Origin: Sphingobacteriia bacterium 28-36-52
GTDB taxonomy: Bacteria; Bacteroidota; Bacteroidia; Chitinophagales; Chitinophagaceae
Length of the DNA: 64,000 nucleotides
Assembly: GCA_002281575.1 (NCBI GenBank)
Contig: NCGN01000002.1
Location: 62,001-126,000 of the forward strand
Reading direction: 5' to 3'
Shown: piece by piece, positions 8,502 through 16,038 of the stretch
Layout: each line of letters starts with the position of its first letter
Position numbering within the stretch: the first letter of the stretch is position 1
Notes under the pieces: generated by a model
The model's input: the letters and a program-made list of their open reading frames with translations, nothing else
Databases searched by the model: none
Told to the model about the DNA's origin: nothing
Made by a program: the position numbers and the translations under genes

Positions 8502-9467
8502 CTAACTGAAAAGTCCGCCTTTTTTCAAAGTTTTTACACCCTGTCCTATTTTAAATCCATTGTTGTAAATCTCAATTTTATAATCTCCTTCTTTATAAGC
8601 ATCTTTTTGTTTCCAATCAAAACTTACAGGGATCATTTTGTTTTGCTCATAGTTAACTGATACCTTATTAGTATAAGGACGGCTTCCATCTTCTCTAGTA
8701 TTGAAATTGGCTCCCTCGGTGATTACTTTTCCATCAGGTGCAGTAACTACTACATAAAAATCTTTGGTACCAGATGGGGTGATTCTGTTTTCATCAATTA
8801 CAAATGAAATTCTAATCAAATCTGCACGTTTTGCAGTAGTGGTTTCTTTTTCTTTACCAGTGCCTTTAATATTGATGGCATTGATGCCAATATTAGAAGC
8901 ATGTAGGGTAGATGCTACGTCTACTTTTTCTTCCAATTGTTTTTTCTCAGTTTTAGTAGTATTTAGGTTACTCTCTAAATTTTGCTTTTCTGTTGTCAAC
9001 TGCGTTTTCTCTGTATTCAATTGCTCATTGGCAGTGGTTAATTGTAGGTTCTCGCCTTTCAATTGTTGAATCTCTGCGAATAACCCATCAATTTTACCAT
9101 TTAATTCGCCAATTAATTGCTTGGCTTCGGCTAATTCCTTTGCTGTTGCGTTTCGCTTCTTTAAAATTGCACCAATATTGCCTTTTAGTTTTTGGATATC
9201 TGCATTTTTATTGGCTAAATCTCCTTGTAACTCAATGTTGTCTTGGGTTAATGAGTCTGCTTTTGCAGATACATTCATAAACTCTTGCTGAATAGCTAAT
9301 CTAGCACTGTCTACATTGCTGATTTTGGTTTCTAAGCCAATAATAGTCTCTTTGGTCTGGCTCTTATCATAAAAAATATAGCCCCAGGTTAGTACCAATG
9401 CTGCTATTAGTATTCCGTAAATGGTTTTGCGGTTGTCTGGTGCACCGCCATTGTTAATTGTACTCAT
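8502..9467 (-). CDS. Membrane-anchored coiled-coil protein of unknown function
   Basis: The protein has 321 residues from the ATG at 9467 (MSTINNGGAPDNRKTIYG); the open frame extends to 9515 but that extension is not protein-like for this family. One TM helix is at about residues 15-35 (IYGILIAALVLTWGYIFY). A long heptad-rich coiled coil covers about 45-190, including the Gln/Thr/Glu-rich ELNGKIDGLFAEIQQLKGEN stretch. The C-terminal globular domain (about 210-318) looks beta-rich (LIRISFVIDENRITPSGTKDF, then YKEGDYKIEIYNNGFKIGQG). I do not recognise a named family. The design suggests a cytoplasmic membrane anchor with a periplasmic rod and end domain. It is divergent from holA and ends at its own strong terminator (8421-8455). 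Confidence 0.75.
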   Translation of the reverse strand: MSTINNGGAPDNRKTIYGILIAALVLTWGYIFYDKSQTKETIIGLETKISNVDSARLAIQQEFMNVSAKADSLTQDNIELQGDLANKNADIQKLKGNIGAILKKRNATAKELAEAKQLIGELNGKIDGLFAEIQQLKGENLQLTTANEQLNTEKTQLTTEKQNLESNLNTTKTEKKQLEEKVDVASTLHASNIGINAINIKGTGKEKETTTAKRADLIRISFVIDENRITPSGTKDFYVVVTAPDGKVITEGANFNTREDGSRPYTNKVSVNYEQNKMIPVSFDWKQKDAYKEGDYKIEIYNNGFKIGQGVKTLKKGGLFS

Positions 9468-9595
9468 AAAATGGTTTTTTAAGATGTTGATTGCTTCTGG
9501 CCACTTATTTTCCAAAATCGTGCCAAAACTTTAAGAAGATCCAATTTTGTGTACAAAAAAGCCCTTTTCAATATGGAAAATCCTATTGGGTTCAG

Positions 9596-9603
9596 CATCT
9601 TTG
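9596..9603 (+). promoter_or_regulatory. Candidate -7 box before holA
   Basis: CATCTTTG matches the Bacteroidota -7 element TAnnTTTG at seven of eight defined or free positions. Its last base is only four bases from the holA ATG at 9608. If transcription begins 4-7 nt past the box, the mRNA is leaderless or nearly so. I see no TTG -33 element at the usual spacing. Confidence 0.45.
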
Positions 9604-9607
9604 CGGC

Positions 9608-10609
9608 ATGTCTGCAGAGAAAATTTTATCTGATTGGAAAAAAAATAGTTTCAAGCCCGTTTATTGGTTAGAAGGAGAGGAAGCTTATTTTATTGATACC
9701 CTGGTTGATTATGCAGAAAAAAAAATACTGACCGAAGCTGAAGCGGAGTTTAATTTATCCATTTTTTATGGTAAAGATGCCGATTGGACCGAAGTGGTGA
9801 ATGCTTGTAAGAAATATCCCATGTTTGGCGATAAGCAAGTGGTATTGTTGAAAGAAGCCCAACAAATGAAGGATGTTGAAAAGCTCCTCGGCTATATTGA
9901 ACAACCTTTAAGCTCTACCATTTTTATTGTTAGCCACAAAGAGAAAAAGCTAGACGGTCGGGGTAAATTGGCGGCTGCGCTTAAAAAAACTAAAGCGGAA
10001 GTTTTCACTACCAAAAAACTATACGACAATCAATTGCCTGATTGGGCTGGCCAAATGGTAAAAAATCATGGGCTAACCATTTCCCCTAAAGCTTTGGTGA
10101 TTCTAGTTGATCATATTGGCAACGATTTAAGCCGAATTGAAAATGAAATTGAGAAGCTCATGCTCAATTTGGGTACTCGTAAATCAATCACTGAAGATGA
10201 TGTAGAAAATTTCATTGGGGTGAGTAAAGAGTTCAATGCATTTGAGCTGCAGGCAGCTATTTCGCAGCGTGATTTGGCTAAAAGCATTCGCATCATTCAA
10301 TATTTTGAATCGAATCCTAAAGCGGGTCCCATTCAGTTGGTGCTGCCTTCTGTTTTTAATTTCTTCAGCAAATTATATGTGTTGCTTTCTTTGAAAGATG
10401 CCAACGAAAGCAGCGCTGCGGCGGCGTTGGGCGTTTCTCCTTTTTTTATAAAAGATTATTACGCCGCCGCGCGCAAGTATGATTTCCCTTCTGTAGAAAG
10501 AGTATTGCTGTTATTGCATGAATACAATTTAAGAAGCTTGGGCGTGCACAATGGTTCGGCCAATGATGCAGGACTCATGAAAGAATTAGTAGTAAAAATC
10601 ATGGCATAG
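9608..10609 (+). CDS. holA: DNA polymerase III subunit delta
   Basis: A 333-residue clamp-loader subunit that opens the beta sliding clamp during replication. I choose the ATG at 9608 (MSAEKILSDWKKNSFKPVYWLEGEEAYFID) because the N-terminal PVYWLEGEEAYFID is the conserved HolA opening. The frame is open from 9491 but the earlier residues are unrelated. The AAA+-like N-terminal region includes KYPMFGDKQVVLLKEAQQM and the lid follows. The C-terminal collar helices run from about 215 (SKEFNAFELQAAISQRDLAKSIRI) to the end. It is divergent from the coiled-coil gene and convergent with ribF, with 8 bp between stops. Confidence 0.92.
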   Translation: MSAEKILSDWKKNSFKPVYWLEGEEAYFIDTLVDYAEKKILTEAEAEFNLSIFYGKDADWTEVVNACKKYPMFGDKQVVLLKEAQQMKDVEKLLGYIEQPLSSTIFIVSHKEKKLDGRGKLAAALKKTKAEVFTTKKLYDNQLPDWAGQMVKNHGLTISPKALVILVDHIGNDLSRIENEIEKLMLNLGTRKSITEDDVENFIGVSKEFNAFELQAAISQRDLAKSIRIIQYFESNPKAGPIQLVLPSVFNFFSKLYVLLSLKDANESSAAAALGVSPFFIKDYYAAARKYDFPSVERVLLLLHEYNLRSLGVHNGSANDAGLMKELVVKIMA

Positions 10610-10617
10610 CGCTGTTA

Positions 10618-11550
10618 TTAAGACGCAAACACGCTCATCGCTTGGGTTCTATCTGTATTCAATTGTGCTTTTAATTCGTCTAATCCATTGAACTTAACTT
10701 CTCCGCGAAGGAATTTTTCTAAACGAATCACTAATTTTTTGCCGTAGATATCTCTGTTGAAGTTGAAAATATTGACTTCAATCACGCGCTTTTTTCCGTC
10801 AACAGTTGGGCGAACCCCAATATTCATCATGCCCTTAAAAGTTTCTGCATCCATTGAAATGGAAACGGCATACACTCCATTGGCAGGAATTAATTTTTCT
10901 TCGCTTTTAATATGCATATTGGCGGTAGGAAATCCAATGGTGCGGCCAATCTTATTGCCTTCTACCACTATTCCTTCAAAAAAATAAGGGTATCCTAGAA
11001 AATGATTGGCAGTATCAATATCATTGTTCAAAAGCGCTTCTCTAATTCGGGTAGAACTGATCACTACTTGATTCAACATCTCTTCTGAAATTTCTTTCAC
11101 TTCAAAACCCAGTTCGCGGCCATATTGTTCCAGCAAGTGATAATCCCCCAATCTGCCTTTACCAAATCGATGGTCGTACCCTATGATAATAACACTTGGC
11201 TTAAAGAATTTAAATAAAAAGTCACGAATATAATCGTCGGCAGATTGGTTAGAAAACGCATGATCAAAAGGGATTACCACCAAATGATCAATCCTCGCTT
11301 GTTCTAATAAATGAATTTTTTCCTCTAGGGTATTAATGAGTTTAATATCCCCAGGAACTGAAGAAACTATTTTTCTAGGATGAGGGTGAAAAGTGATGAT
11401 CACCGTTTCGCCATTTACCCTTGCTGCTTCGGCTTTCATTTGTGCCAATATCTGTTGGTGGCCTTGGTGCACGCCATCAAAAGTGCCAATGGTAATGACC
11501 GCATGGTTAAAATTGGGAAGCGAGGGGGCTAATTCACGATGTACCTTCAT
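10618..11550 (-). CDS. ribF: Bifunctional riboflavin kinase / FAD synthetase
   Basis: The 310-residue enzyme phosphorylates riboflavin to FMN and adenylates FMN to FAD. The start is the ATG at 11550 (MKVHRELAPSLPNFNHAVITIGTFDGVHQGH). The N-terminal FAD synthetase domain has the nucleotidyltransferase motif GTFDGVHQGH (about 22-31), then HPHPRKIV and VISSTRIREALL. The C-terminal flavokinase domain has GNKIGRTIGFPTANM (about 195-209), NIGVRPTVDG and VIEVNIFNF. Both halves are complete and the length is normal. A -7 box (TACTTTTG on this strand) ends 9 bases before the ATG. The gene is convergent with holA and divergent from purM. Confidence 0.95.
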   Translation of the reverse strand: MKVHRELAPSLPNFNHAVITIGTFDGVHQGHQQILAQMKAEAARVNGETVIITFHPHPRKIVSSVPGDIKLINTLEEKIHLLEQARIDHLVVIPFDHAFSNQSADDYIRDFLFKFFKPSVIIIGYDHRFGKGRLGDYHLLEQYGRELGFEVKEISEEMLNQVVISSTRIREALLNNDIDTANHFLGYPYFFEGIVVEGNKIGRTIGFPTANMHIKSEEKLIPANGVYAVSISMDAETFKGMMNIGVRPTVDGKKRVIEVNIFNFNRDIYGKKLVIRLEKFLRGEVKFNGLDELKAQLNTDRTQAMSVFAS

Positions 11551-11559
11551 AATCAGGCG

Positions 11560-11567
11560 CAAAAGTA
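11560..11567 (-). promoter_or_regulatory. Candidate -7 box before ribF
   Basis: CAAAAGTA on the plus strand is TACTTTTG on the minus strand, an exact TAnnTTTG. It predicts a start of transcription at about 11553-11556 and a leader of only 3-6 nt before the ribF ATG at 11550. Confidence 0.6.
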
Positions 11568-11612
11568 AGTACTCCAAGGCAAAGTTCCTTCCCTTTGCAT
11601 ACCCCCTTTTTG

Positions 11613-11620
11613 TACCTTTG
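11613..11620 (+). promoter_or_regulatory. Candidate -7 box before purM
   Basis: TACCTTTG is an exact match to TAnnTTTG and is followed by CGCC, as at other promoters in this window. A TTTG at 11594-11597 lies 15 bp upstream, slightly closer than the usual 17-23 bp. The expected leader is about 25 nt to the ATG at 11652. Confidence 0.6.
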
Positions 11621-11651
11621 CGCCAATTCTATACATAATAAAAAGCGATAC

Positions 11652-12833
11652 ATGTCTTTATATGCTCAACGAGGGGTTTCTGCTCAAAAGGAAGAAGTAC
11701 ACCAAGCAATTCAAAAATTAGATCAGGGTTTGTATGCCCATGCTTTTTGTAAAATTTATCCCGACTTTTTATGCAATGATCCAGCATGGGTAAATATTAT
11801 GCATGCAGATGGAGCGGGCACCAAGAGTATTTTGGCTTATTTGTATTGGAAGGAAACAGGAGATTTATCTGTTTGGAAAGGAATTGCCCAAGACGCAGTT
11901 GCCATGAATTTAGACGATTTGCTTTGTGTGGGAGTAACCGATCAACTCTTGTTTTCAAGCACCATTGATCGCAATAAATTATTGATCAATGGAGACATAT
12001 TAGAGGCCATCATTAATGGTACCCAAGAATTCTTTGATACCTTAAAAACATACGGCGTACATATTCATTATTTGGGAGGAGAAACGGCAGATGTAGGAGA
12101 TGTGGTTAGAACCGTTGCAGTGAATGGTACCATGACGTCTAGATGGCCCAAGAACAAATTAATCACCAACGATTTAATTGCAGAAGGCGATTTAATTGTT
12201 GGTTTTGCAAGTGCAGGGAAAGCACATTATGAAACCGAATACAATAGTGGTTTGGGCAGCAATGGTTTAACCAGTGCAAGGCACGATGTATTAGATAAAA
12301 TGTATGCCCGTCAATATCCTGAATCTTTTGAGCCTAAGTTGCAAGACAAAGTGGTGTACATTGGTAAAAATAAAATGACGGATACTATTAATATTAATGG
12401 GCAGTATATTTCTATTGGTAAATTATTGTTGTCTCCCACTAGAACTTATGCCCCATTGATGAAGCAATTATTGGATACGCATTTTGATCAAATTCATGGA
12501 GTGATTCATTGTAGTGGCGGTGGTCAAACCAAGTGTATGAAATATTTGCCCAAGCCTTTGCATATTGTGAAAGACAATTTGTTTACGCCGCCTCCTGTTT
12601 TTGAATTGATTAGAGAAAATTCTGGCGCAGATTGGAGAGAAATGTACCAAGTATTTAATATGGGCCATCGCTTAGAAATTTTCACCAATGAAGCTTCTGC
12701 CAATAAAATGATTGAAACTGCTGCAGCATTGGGCATTGAGGCACAAATTGTAGGAAGGGTGGAAGCAGCCAATGCAGGCCATTCCTCTTTATTGTTGAAA
12801 GGTTCCTTTGGAGAAGTATCTTATCAATATTAA
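11652..12833 (+). CDS. purM: Phosphoribosylformylglycinamidine cyclo-ligase (AIR synthase)
   Basis: The 393-residue protein belongs to the PurM/PurL ATP-binding superfamily and should close the imidazole ring in purine synthesis (FGAM to AIR). The start is the ATG at 11652 (MSLYAQRGVSAQKEEV). Residues of the N-terminal domain include MHADGAGTKSILAYLYW, AMNLDDLLCVG and IHYLGGETADVGDVVRTVAVNGTM. The C-terminal domain has GVIHCSGGGQTKCMKYL and MGHRLEIF. This is the longer, diverged form found in Bacteroidota, not the roughly 345-residue E. coli type. Other pur genes are not nearby. It is divergent from ribF. Confidence 0.88.
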   Translation: MSLYAQRGVSAQKEEVHQAIQKLDQGLYAHAFCKIYPDFLCNDPAWVNIMHADGAGTKSILAYLYWKETGDLSVWKGIAQDAVAMNLDDLLCVGVTDQLLFSSTIDRNKLLINGDILEAIINGTQEFFDTLKTYGVHIHYLGGETADVGDVVRTVAVNGTMTSRWPKNKLITNDLIAEGDLIVGFASAGKAHYETEYNSGLGSNGLTSARHDVLDKMYARQYPESFEPKLQDKVVYIGKNKMTDTININGQYISIGKLLLSPTRTYAPLMKQLLDTHFDQIHGVIHCSGGGQTKCMKYLPKPLHIVKDNLFTPPPVFELIRENSGADWREMYQVFNMGHRLEIFTNEASANKMIETAAALGIEAQIVGRVEAANAGHSSLLLKGSFGEVSYQY

Positions 12834-12856
12834 CGATTGCTTATTGGCGGAGCACT

Positions 12857-12864
12857 TATATTTG
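12857..12864 (+). promoter_or_regulatory. Candidate -7 box before ftsE
   Basis: TATATTTG is an exact TAnnTTTG. A TTG at 12837-12839 lies 17 bp upstream, within the spacing known for Bacteroidota (TTG-N17-23-TAnnTTTG). The leader to the ATG at 12877 would be about 6-8 nt. Confidence 0.6.
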
Positions 12865-12876
12865 TAATACTATATT

Positions 12877-13566
12877 ATGTACAATATGTCTGAAACAGTA
12901 GTCTCTTTAAAGAATGTAAATATATACCAGGGCAATAGCCTTATTTTACAAGACGTCAATTTTACCATTAATAAAGGAGAGTTTGTTTACCTCGTGGGTA
13001 AAACCGGAACAGGTAAGAGCAGTTTATTAAAAACCTTGTATGGTGAACTTACGTTAACCGAAGGAGAAGCTTCTGTAGTAGGATTTGATTTAAGAGGAAT
13101 GGATTGGAAAAAAGTTCCTTTTTTGCGTAGAAACCTCGGTGTGGTATTTCAAGACTTTCAATTGTTAACCGATAGAAATGTACACGAGAACCTCAAGTTT
13201 GTTTTAAAAGCAACCGGCTGGAAAGACGAACGTTTAATGGAGGAAAAAATAGCGGATGTGTTAGAGAAAGTGGGCTTAAAGAGCAAGGGCTTTAAAATGC
13301 CTTTCGAAATGAGTGGTGGCGAACAACAAAGGGTAGAAATTGCTAGGGCGCTGCTGAACTCGCCCAAACTAATATTGGCCGATGAGCCTACTGGAAATTT
13401 AGATCCTGAAACCAGTGATGAAATTATGCAGTTGCTTTTTCAGATTGCCAAAGATTATGGTACTTCAGTAGTAATGGCTACCCATGATTTTATTGTAATC
13501 AATCGTTACCCAAGTAGAATGTTGAAAACAGAAAACGGTAGGGTAGCAGATAGCGCATCTAACTAA
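12877..13566 (+). CDS. ftsE: Cell division ATP-binding protein FtsE
   Basis: A 229-residue ABC ATPase. Walker A is GKTGTGKS (residues 41-48), the signature is MSGGEQQR and Walker B is LILADEPTGNLD, followed by the H-loop in MATHDF. FtsE works with the permease FtsX at the division site, where the complex controls peptidoglycan hydrolysis. The ATG at 12886 (MSETVVSLKNVNIYQ) is an equally plausible start; the residues between add nothing to the fold. No ftsX is adjacent. The stop overlaps the end of the convergent glycosyltransferase gene by 4 bp. The protein could be another LolD-like ATPase, but EFVYLVGKTGTGKSSLLKTLYGE is the usual FtsE form in this phylum. Confidence 0.85.
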   Translation: MYNMSETVVSLKNVNIYQGNSLILQDVNFTINKGEFVYLVGKTGTGKSSLLKTLYGELTLTEGEASVVGFDLRGMDWKKVPFLRRNLGVVFQDFQLLTDRNVHENLKFVLKATGWKDERLMEEKIADVLEKVGLKSKGFKMPFEMSGGEQQRVEIARALLNSPKLILADEPTGNLDPETSDEIMQLLFQIAKDYGTSVVMATHDFIVINRYPSRMLKTENGRVADSASN

Positions 13567-14687
13567 CCCCAAATCCAACCAATTTGCTTTTTTGCATTGG
13601 CTTCGTTGTTAAAGCGAGGAACCAATACTTTGTTGCGTAACCTGATTTCGTCTTCTGTAAAAGGCTGGTGGTACAATTGCGCTACTAGGTCTTTAAAGGC
13701 ATTGGCCGTGGTTCCCACATGGCATAGTGGTTCTAATCCAGAATCTGCAATAGTGGCTTCATTCACCACCACATGTCGTCCATTGAATAAGGCATTCAAT
13801 AATTTTACTTTCATGCCAGTTTTAATATAAGAAGGCAGCAAATGAATATGCGCTTTCGCAATCATATCCTGCATTTCTTTTTCAGTTGGGTTGCCTACTA
13901 AACAAGAATATTTACTGGAATAAGCCAGCTCTCTTAGTTTTTCGGAGGGATTTTTGCCGGCTATTACAAACGGGATGTCTAGATTTTTGAATACTTTCTC
14001 TAAGAGCCAAGTGGCTGCTTTTTCATTAGCTTCTACACTAAGGTCTCCATGATATAAACAATAGGAACCAATCCCTTCCTCTCCACTAAGCTTCCAATCA
14101 GGTATATATAAGCTGAGTTCCTCAATATTTTTACAACCAAATTCGTTGCGATAAACGTTGTTATCGGCTTCTTTTACTCCCCAAAAAGTGGCTTTGCCCG
14201 CTAAATTGGCTTCATATTTTTTAAGCAATCTAGACTCATTCCAATAATAAGCTTTCTTAAAAAGAGAGCTGGCATTTTTATATAAGTCTCGATAGTATTG
14301 GTATTCAACATTATGCAATCGAACAAAACAAGCCCTTTCTTTAAAACGATCATCTTGTAATAAATAAGTACAATGCACTCCTTCCATGAATATGGGATGA
14401 TTGTCTTGAAGCAAATTCTGGTAGAGTTCCTCATTAATGCGGCTGCTAACGATATAGGGCAGTTTGCTCGAAAAACCTTTATGCCCCTGGGTGCGTTGAT
14501 AGTAATGAACACTGGCACAATATTGATCCAATGCTTTTTGTTGGCCACGACCATAGTCAAAACAGTGAAAATGGACTTTAATTCCTTGTGCTTGAAAAGC
14601 AGGTAATTTGTAAAAAACGTCGCTTGCACCCCCATAATTAGCAGGGAAGGGAACGTCAAAAGAAATAATATGTAAATGCTTTTCCAA
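13563..14687 (-). CDS. Glycosyltransferase (GT-B type)
   Basis: The 374-residue protein opens with HIISFDVPFPANYGGASDVFYKLPAF, the usual N-terminal nucleotide-free half of a GT-B glycosyltransferase. The C-terminal half carries YCLYHGDLSVEANEKAATWL, PFVIAGKNPSEKLRELA, HIHLLPSYIKTGMKVKLLNAL and GRHVVVNEATI, which form the nucleotide-sugar site. The start is a TTG at 14687 (LEK, read as MEK); no in-frame ATG occurs before the conserved SFDVPFP segment. It begins two bases after the stop of the upstream glycosyltransferase, so the pair is one operon. The sugar donor and acceptor cannot be read from sequence. A polysaccharide or surface-glycan role is inferred. Confidence 0.85.
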   Translation of the reverse strand: MEKHLHIISFDVPFPANYGGASDVFYKLPAFQAQGIKVHFHCFDYGRGQQKALDQYCASVHYYQRTQGHKGFSSKLPYIVSSRINEELYQNLLQDNHPIFMEGVHCTYLLQDDRFKERACFVRLHNVEYQYYRDLYKNASSLFKKAYYWNESRLLKKYEANLAGKATFWGVKEADNNVYRNEFGCKNIEELSLYIPDWKLSGEEGIGSYCLYHGDLSVEANEKAATWLLEKVFKNLDIPFVIAGKNPSEKLRELAYSSKYSCLVGNPTEKEMQDMIAKAHIHLLPSYIKTGMKVKLLNALFNGRHVVVNEATIADSGLEPLCHVGTTANAFKDLVAQLYHQPFTEDEIRLRNKVLVPRFNNEANAKKQIGWIWG

Positions 14688-14689
14688 AA

Positions 14690-15898
14690 TTAAAGACGGC
14701 TATAAAAGGCTATTAATTGATTGGACTCGTTCTCCCAGTTCAACACTTTAGTTGCTTTGGAGCATTCTTGTTGGAGTCTGTTGTAAAGAACATCATCTGA
14801 TAGCAAATTGTTCAAAGCTGCTGCAATTGTGGAAGGTTCTATGTTATTGATTAGCAAAGCAAAAGGATTTGCTTCAACAATTTCCGCATACATCGGGTAA
14901 TTAACACATACTTGTGGAACACCTGCAGCCATATAATCGAAGAAGCGGTTGGCCAATGAATAGAATTGGTTAACCCCCTCTGCTTCAAAAATAGTGATTC
15001 CAATATGGGCCAATGGGGTAAGCATTTTTAATTCGGCAGGGGGTATGGGGGGATGGATAAAGACCTTTTGCTCTAACCCATACGCTTCAATTAAAGCGGT
15101 TGTTTGGGCTAAAAAGTTTCCTTGGCCTACAATCAGGAGTGGTGCATTCACCCATTGCATTGCTGGAATAAGCTGTTCAAAACCTCTTCCATGGTTAACC
15201 GCTCCTTGATATATAATAAATTTTGATTTAAACTGATTATTAAGTAATTGTACAAGGTTATTTGATGTGAAATTAAAGTATATTTTATCCTCATTGATGG
15301 CGTCTTCTGCCAAAACGGCGCCTTTCTGGGGGGATATTTCGGGGATGTTAATCGGTTGGTTTTGGGTGGATGGTAGGTTTCTAATGACTTCAAGTTTAAT
15401 TTGAAGTCGCTCATAAAATAGGTCGGCCAAGTGTTGGTTCACCGTATAGCCTACTTTATAATGGGGCAGGGCACTTCTTTCAATCCATTTCCAGACGGTT
15501 TGAACCCTAGGTCTGGTTCGTACTTCCTTCATATCGGTAAAGTATTCATGGGCATCATACACCCTTTTCTTGCGCCTGAGCCAAGTAGCCCACCATACGG
15601 GGAGGATGGTGTCTAAATCAATTGCACATGCTGTATCATATGACAATGAGCATAATCGAATAAATAACTTAATATTAAATTCTAAGTAAAATAGCGGTCC
15701 CTTCTGGAAAAAACAATTCAATCGTTGTTGCTGATAGCTTGCATGGTACAATGGTGGAATGGGGAGTGGGATAGATTCCCTTCTTTTTACCCCTATTATC
15801 CTTACTTGGAAGCCATGGGCTGCTAAGCTGCTGCAGATTCGATGCATCCGCTGGTCATAGCTGATATCGTTGGTAACGGTGAAAACAATGGACTGCAT
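14690..15898 (-). CDS. Glycosyltransferase family 4-like protein
   Basis: The 402-residue protein starts at the ATG at 15898 (MQSIVFTVTNDISYDQRMHRICSSLAAHGFQV); the codon before it, TTG at 15901, is also in frame. The N-terminal NDISYDQRMHRIC and VYDAHEYFTDMKEV are typical of a Bacteroidota GT4 subgroup. The C-terminal half shows IYQGAVNHGRGFEQLIPAM, LLIVGQGNF, the PPIPPAELKMLTPLAHIGI loop and the donor-binding FEAEGVNQFYSLANRFFDYMAAGVPQVC. It is the first gene of an operon with the glycosyltransferase at 13563-14687. An inverted repeat (15911-15931) lies just upstream of the start, and a near copy lies inside the gene. Confidence 0.87.
   Translation of the reverse strand: MQSIVFTVTNDISYDQRMHRICSSLAAHGFQVRIIGVKRRESIPLPIPPLYHASYQQQRLNCFFQKGPLFYLEFNIKLFIRLCSLSYDTACAIDLDTILPVWWATWLRRKKRVYDAHEYFTDMKEVRTRPRVQTVWKWIERSALPHYKVGYTVNQHLADLFYERLQIKLEVIRNLPSTQNQPINIPEISPQKGAVLAEDAINEDKIYFNFTSNNLVQLLNNQFKSKFIIYQGAVNHGRGFEQLIPAMQWVNAPLLIVGQGNFLAQTTALIEAYGLEQKVFIHPPIPPAELKMLTPLAHIGITIFEAEGVNQFYSLANRFFDYMAAGVPQVCVNYPMYAEIVEANPFALLINNIEPSTIAAALNNLLSDDVLYNRLQQECSKATKVLNWENESNQLIAFYSRL
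15386..15408. repeat. Inverted repeat inside the glycosyltransferase gene
   Basis: GACTTCAA (15386-15393) and TTGAAGTC (15401-15408) form a perfect 8-bp inverted repeat around the 7-bp spacer GTTTAAT. A closely related repeat lies at 15911-15931 upstream of the same gene. It could be an operator half of a looping pair or a chance feature. Confidence 0.5.
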
Positions 15899-15910
15899 CA
15901 AACAAATATA

Positions 15911-15931
15911 ACTTCAATATTAATTTGAAGT
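15911..15931. repeat. Inverted repeat upstream of the glycosyltransferase gene
   Basis: ACTTCAA (15911-15917) and TTGAAGT (15925-15931) form a perfect 7-bp inverted repeat around the spacer TATTAAT. Arms and the TAAT half of the spacer match the repeat at 15386-15408. It lies 12 bp before the gene start at 15898, in the divergent region shared with smc, where a repressor could act. Confidence 0.5.
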
Positions 15932-16038
15932 CTATTCACATTTTTGGTGGATAACTCGCTTGTTATTCACAATAGGCTTTTACCCCTATTAATTCTTCTT
16001 CTTTTACCTTATGTTCGCAAGTACTAAACAACGATAAC

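Noticed and set aside
14201..14659. 152-residue minus-strand open frame
   Set aside because: It overlaps the glycosyltransferase gene on the same strand in another frame and has no recognisable motif.
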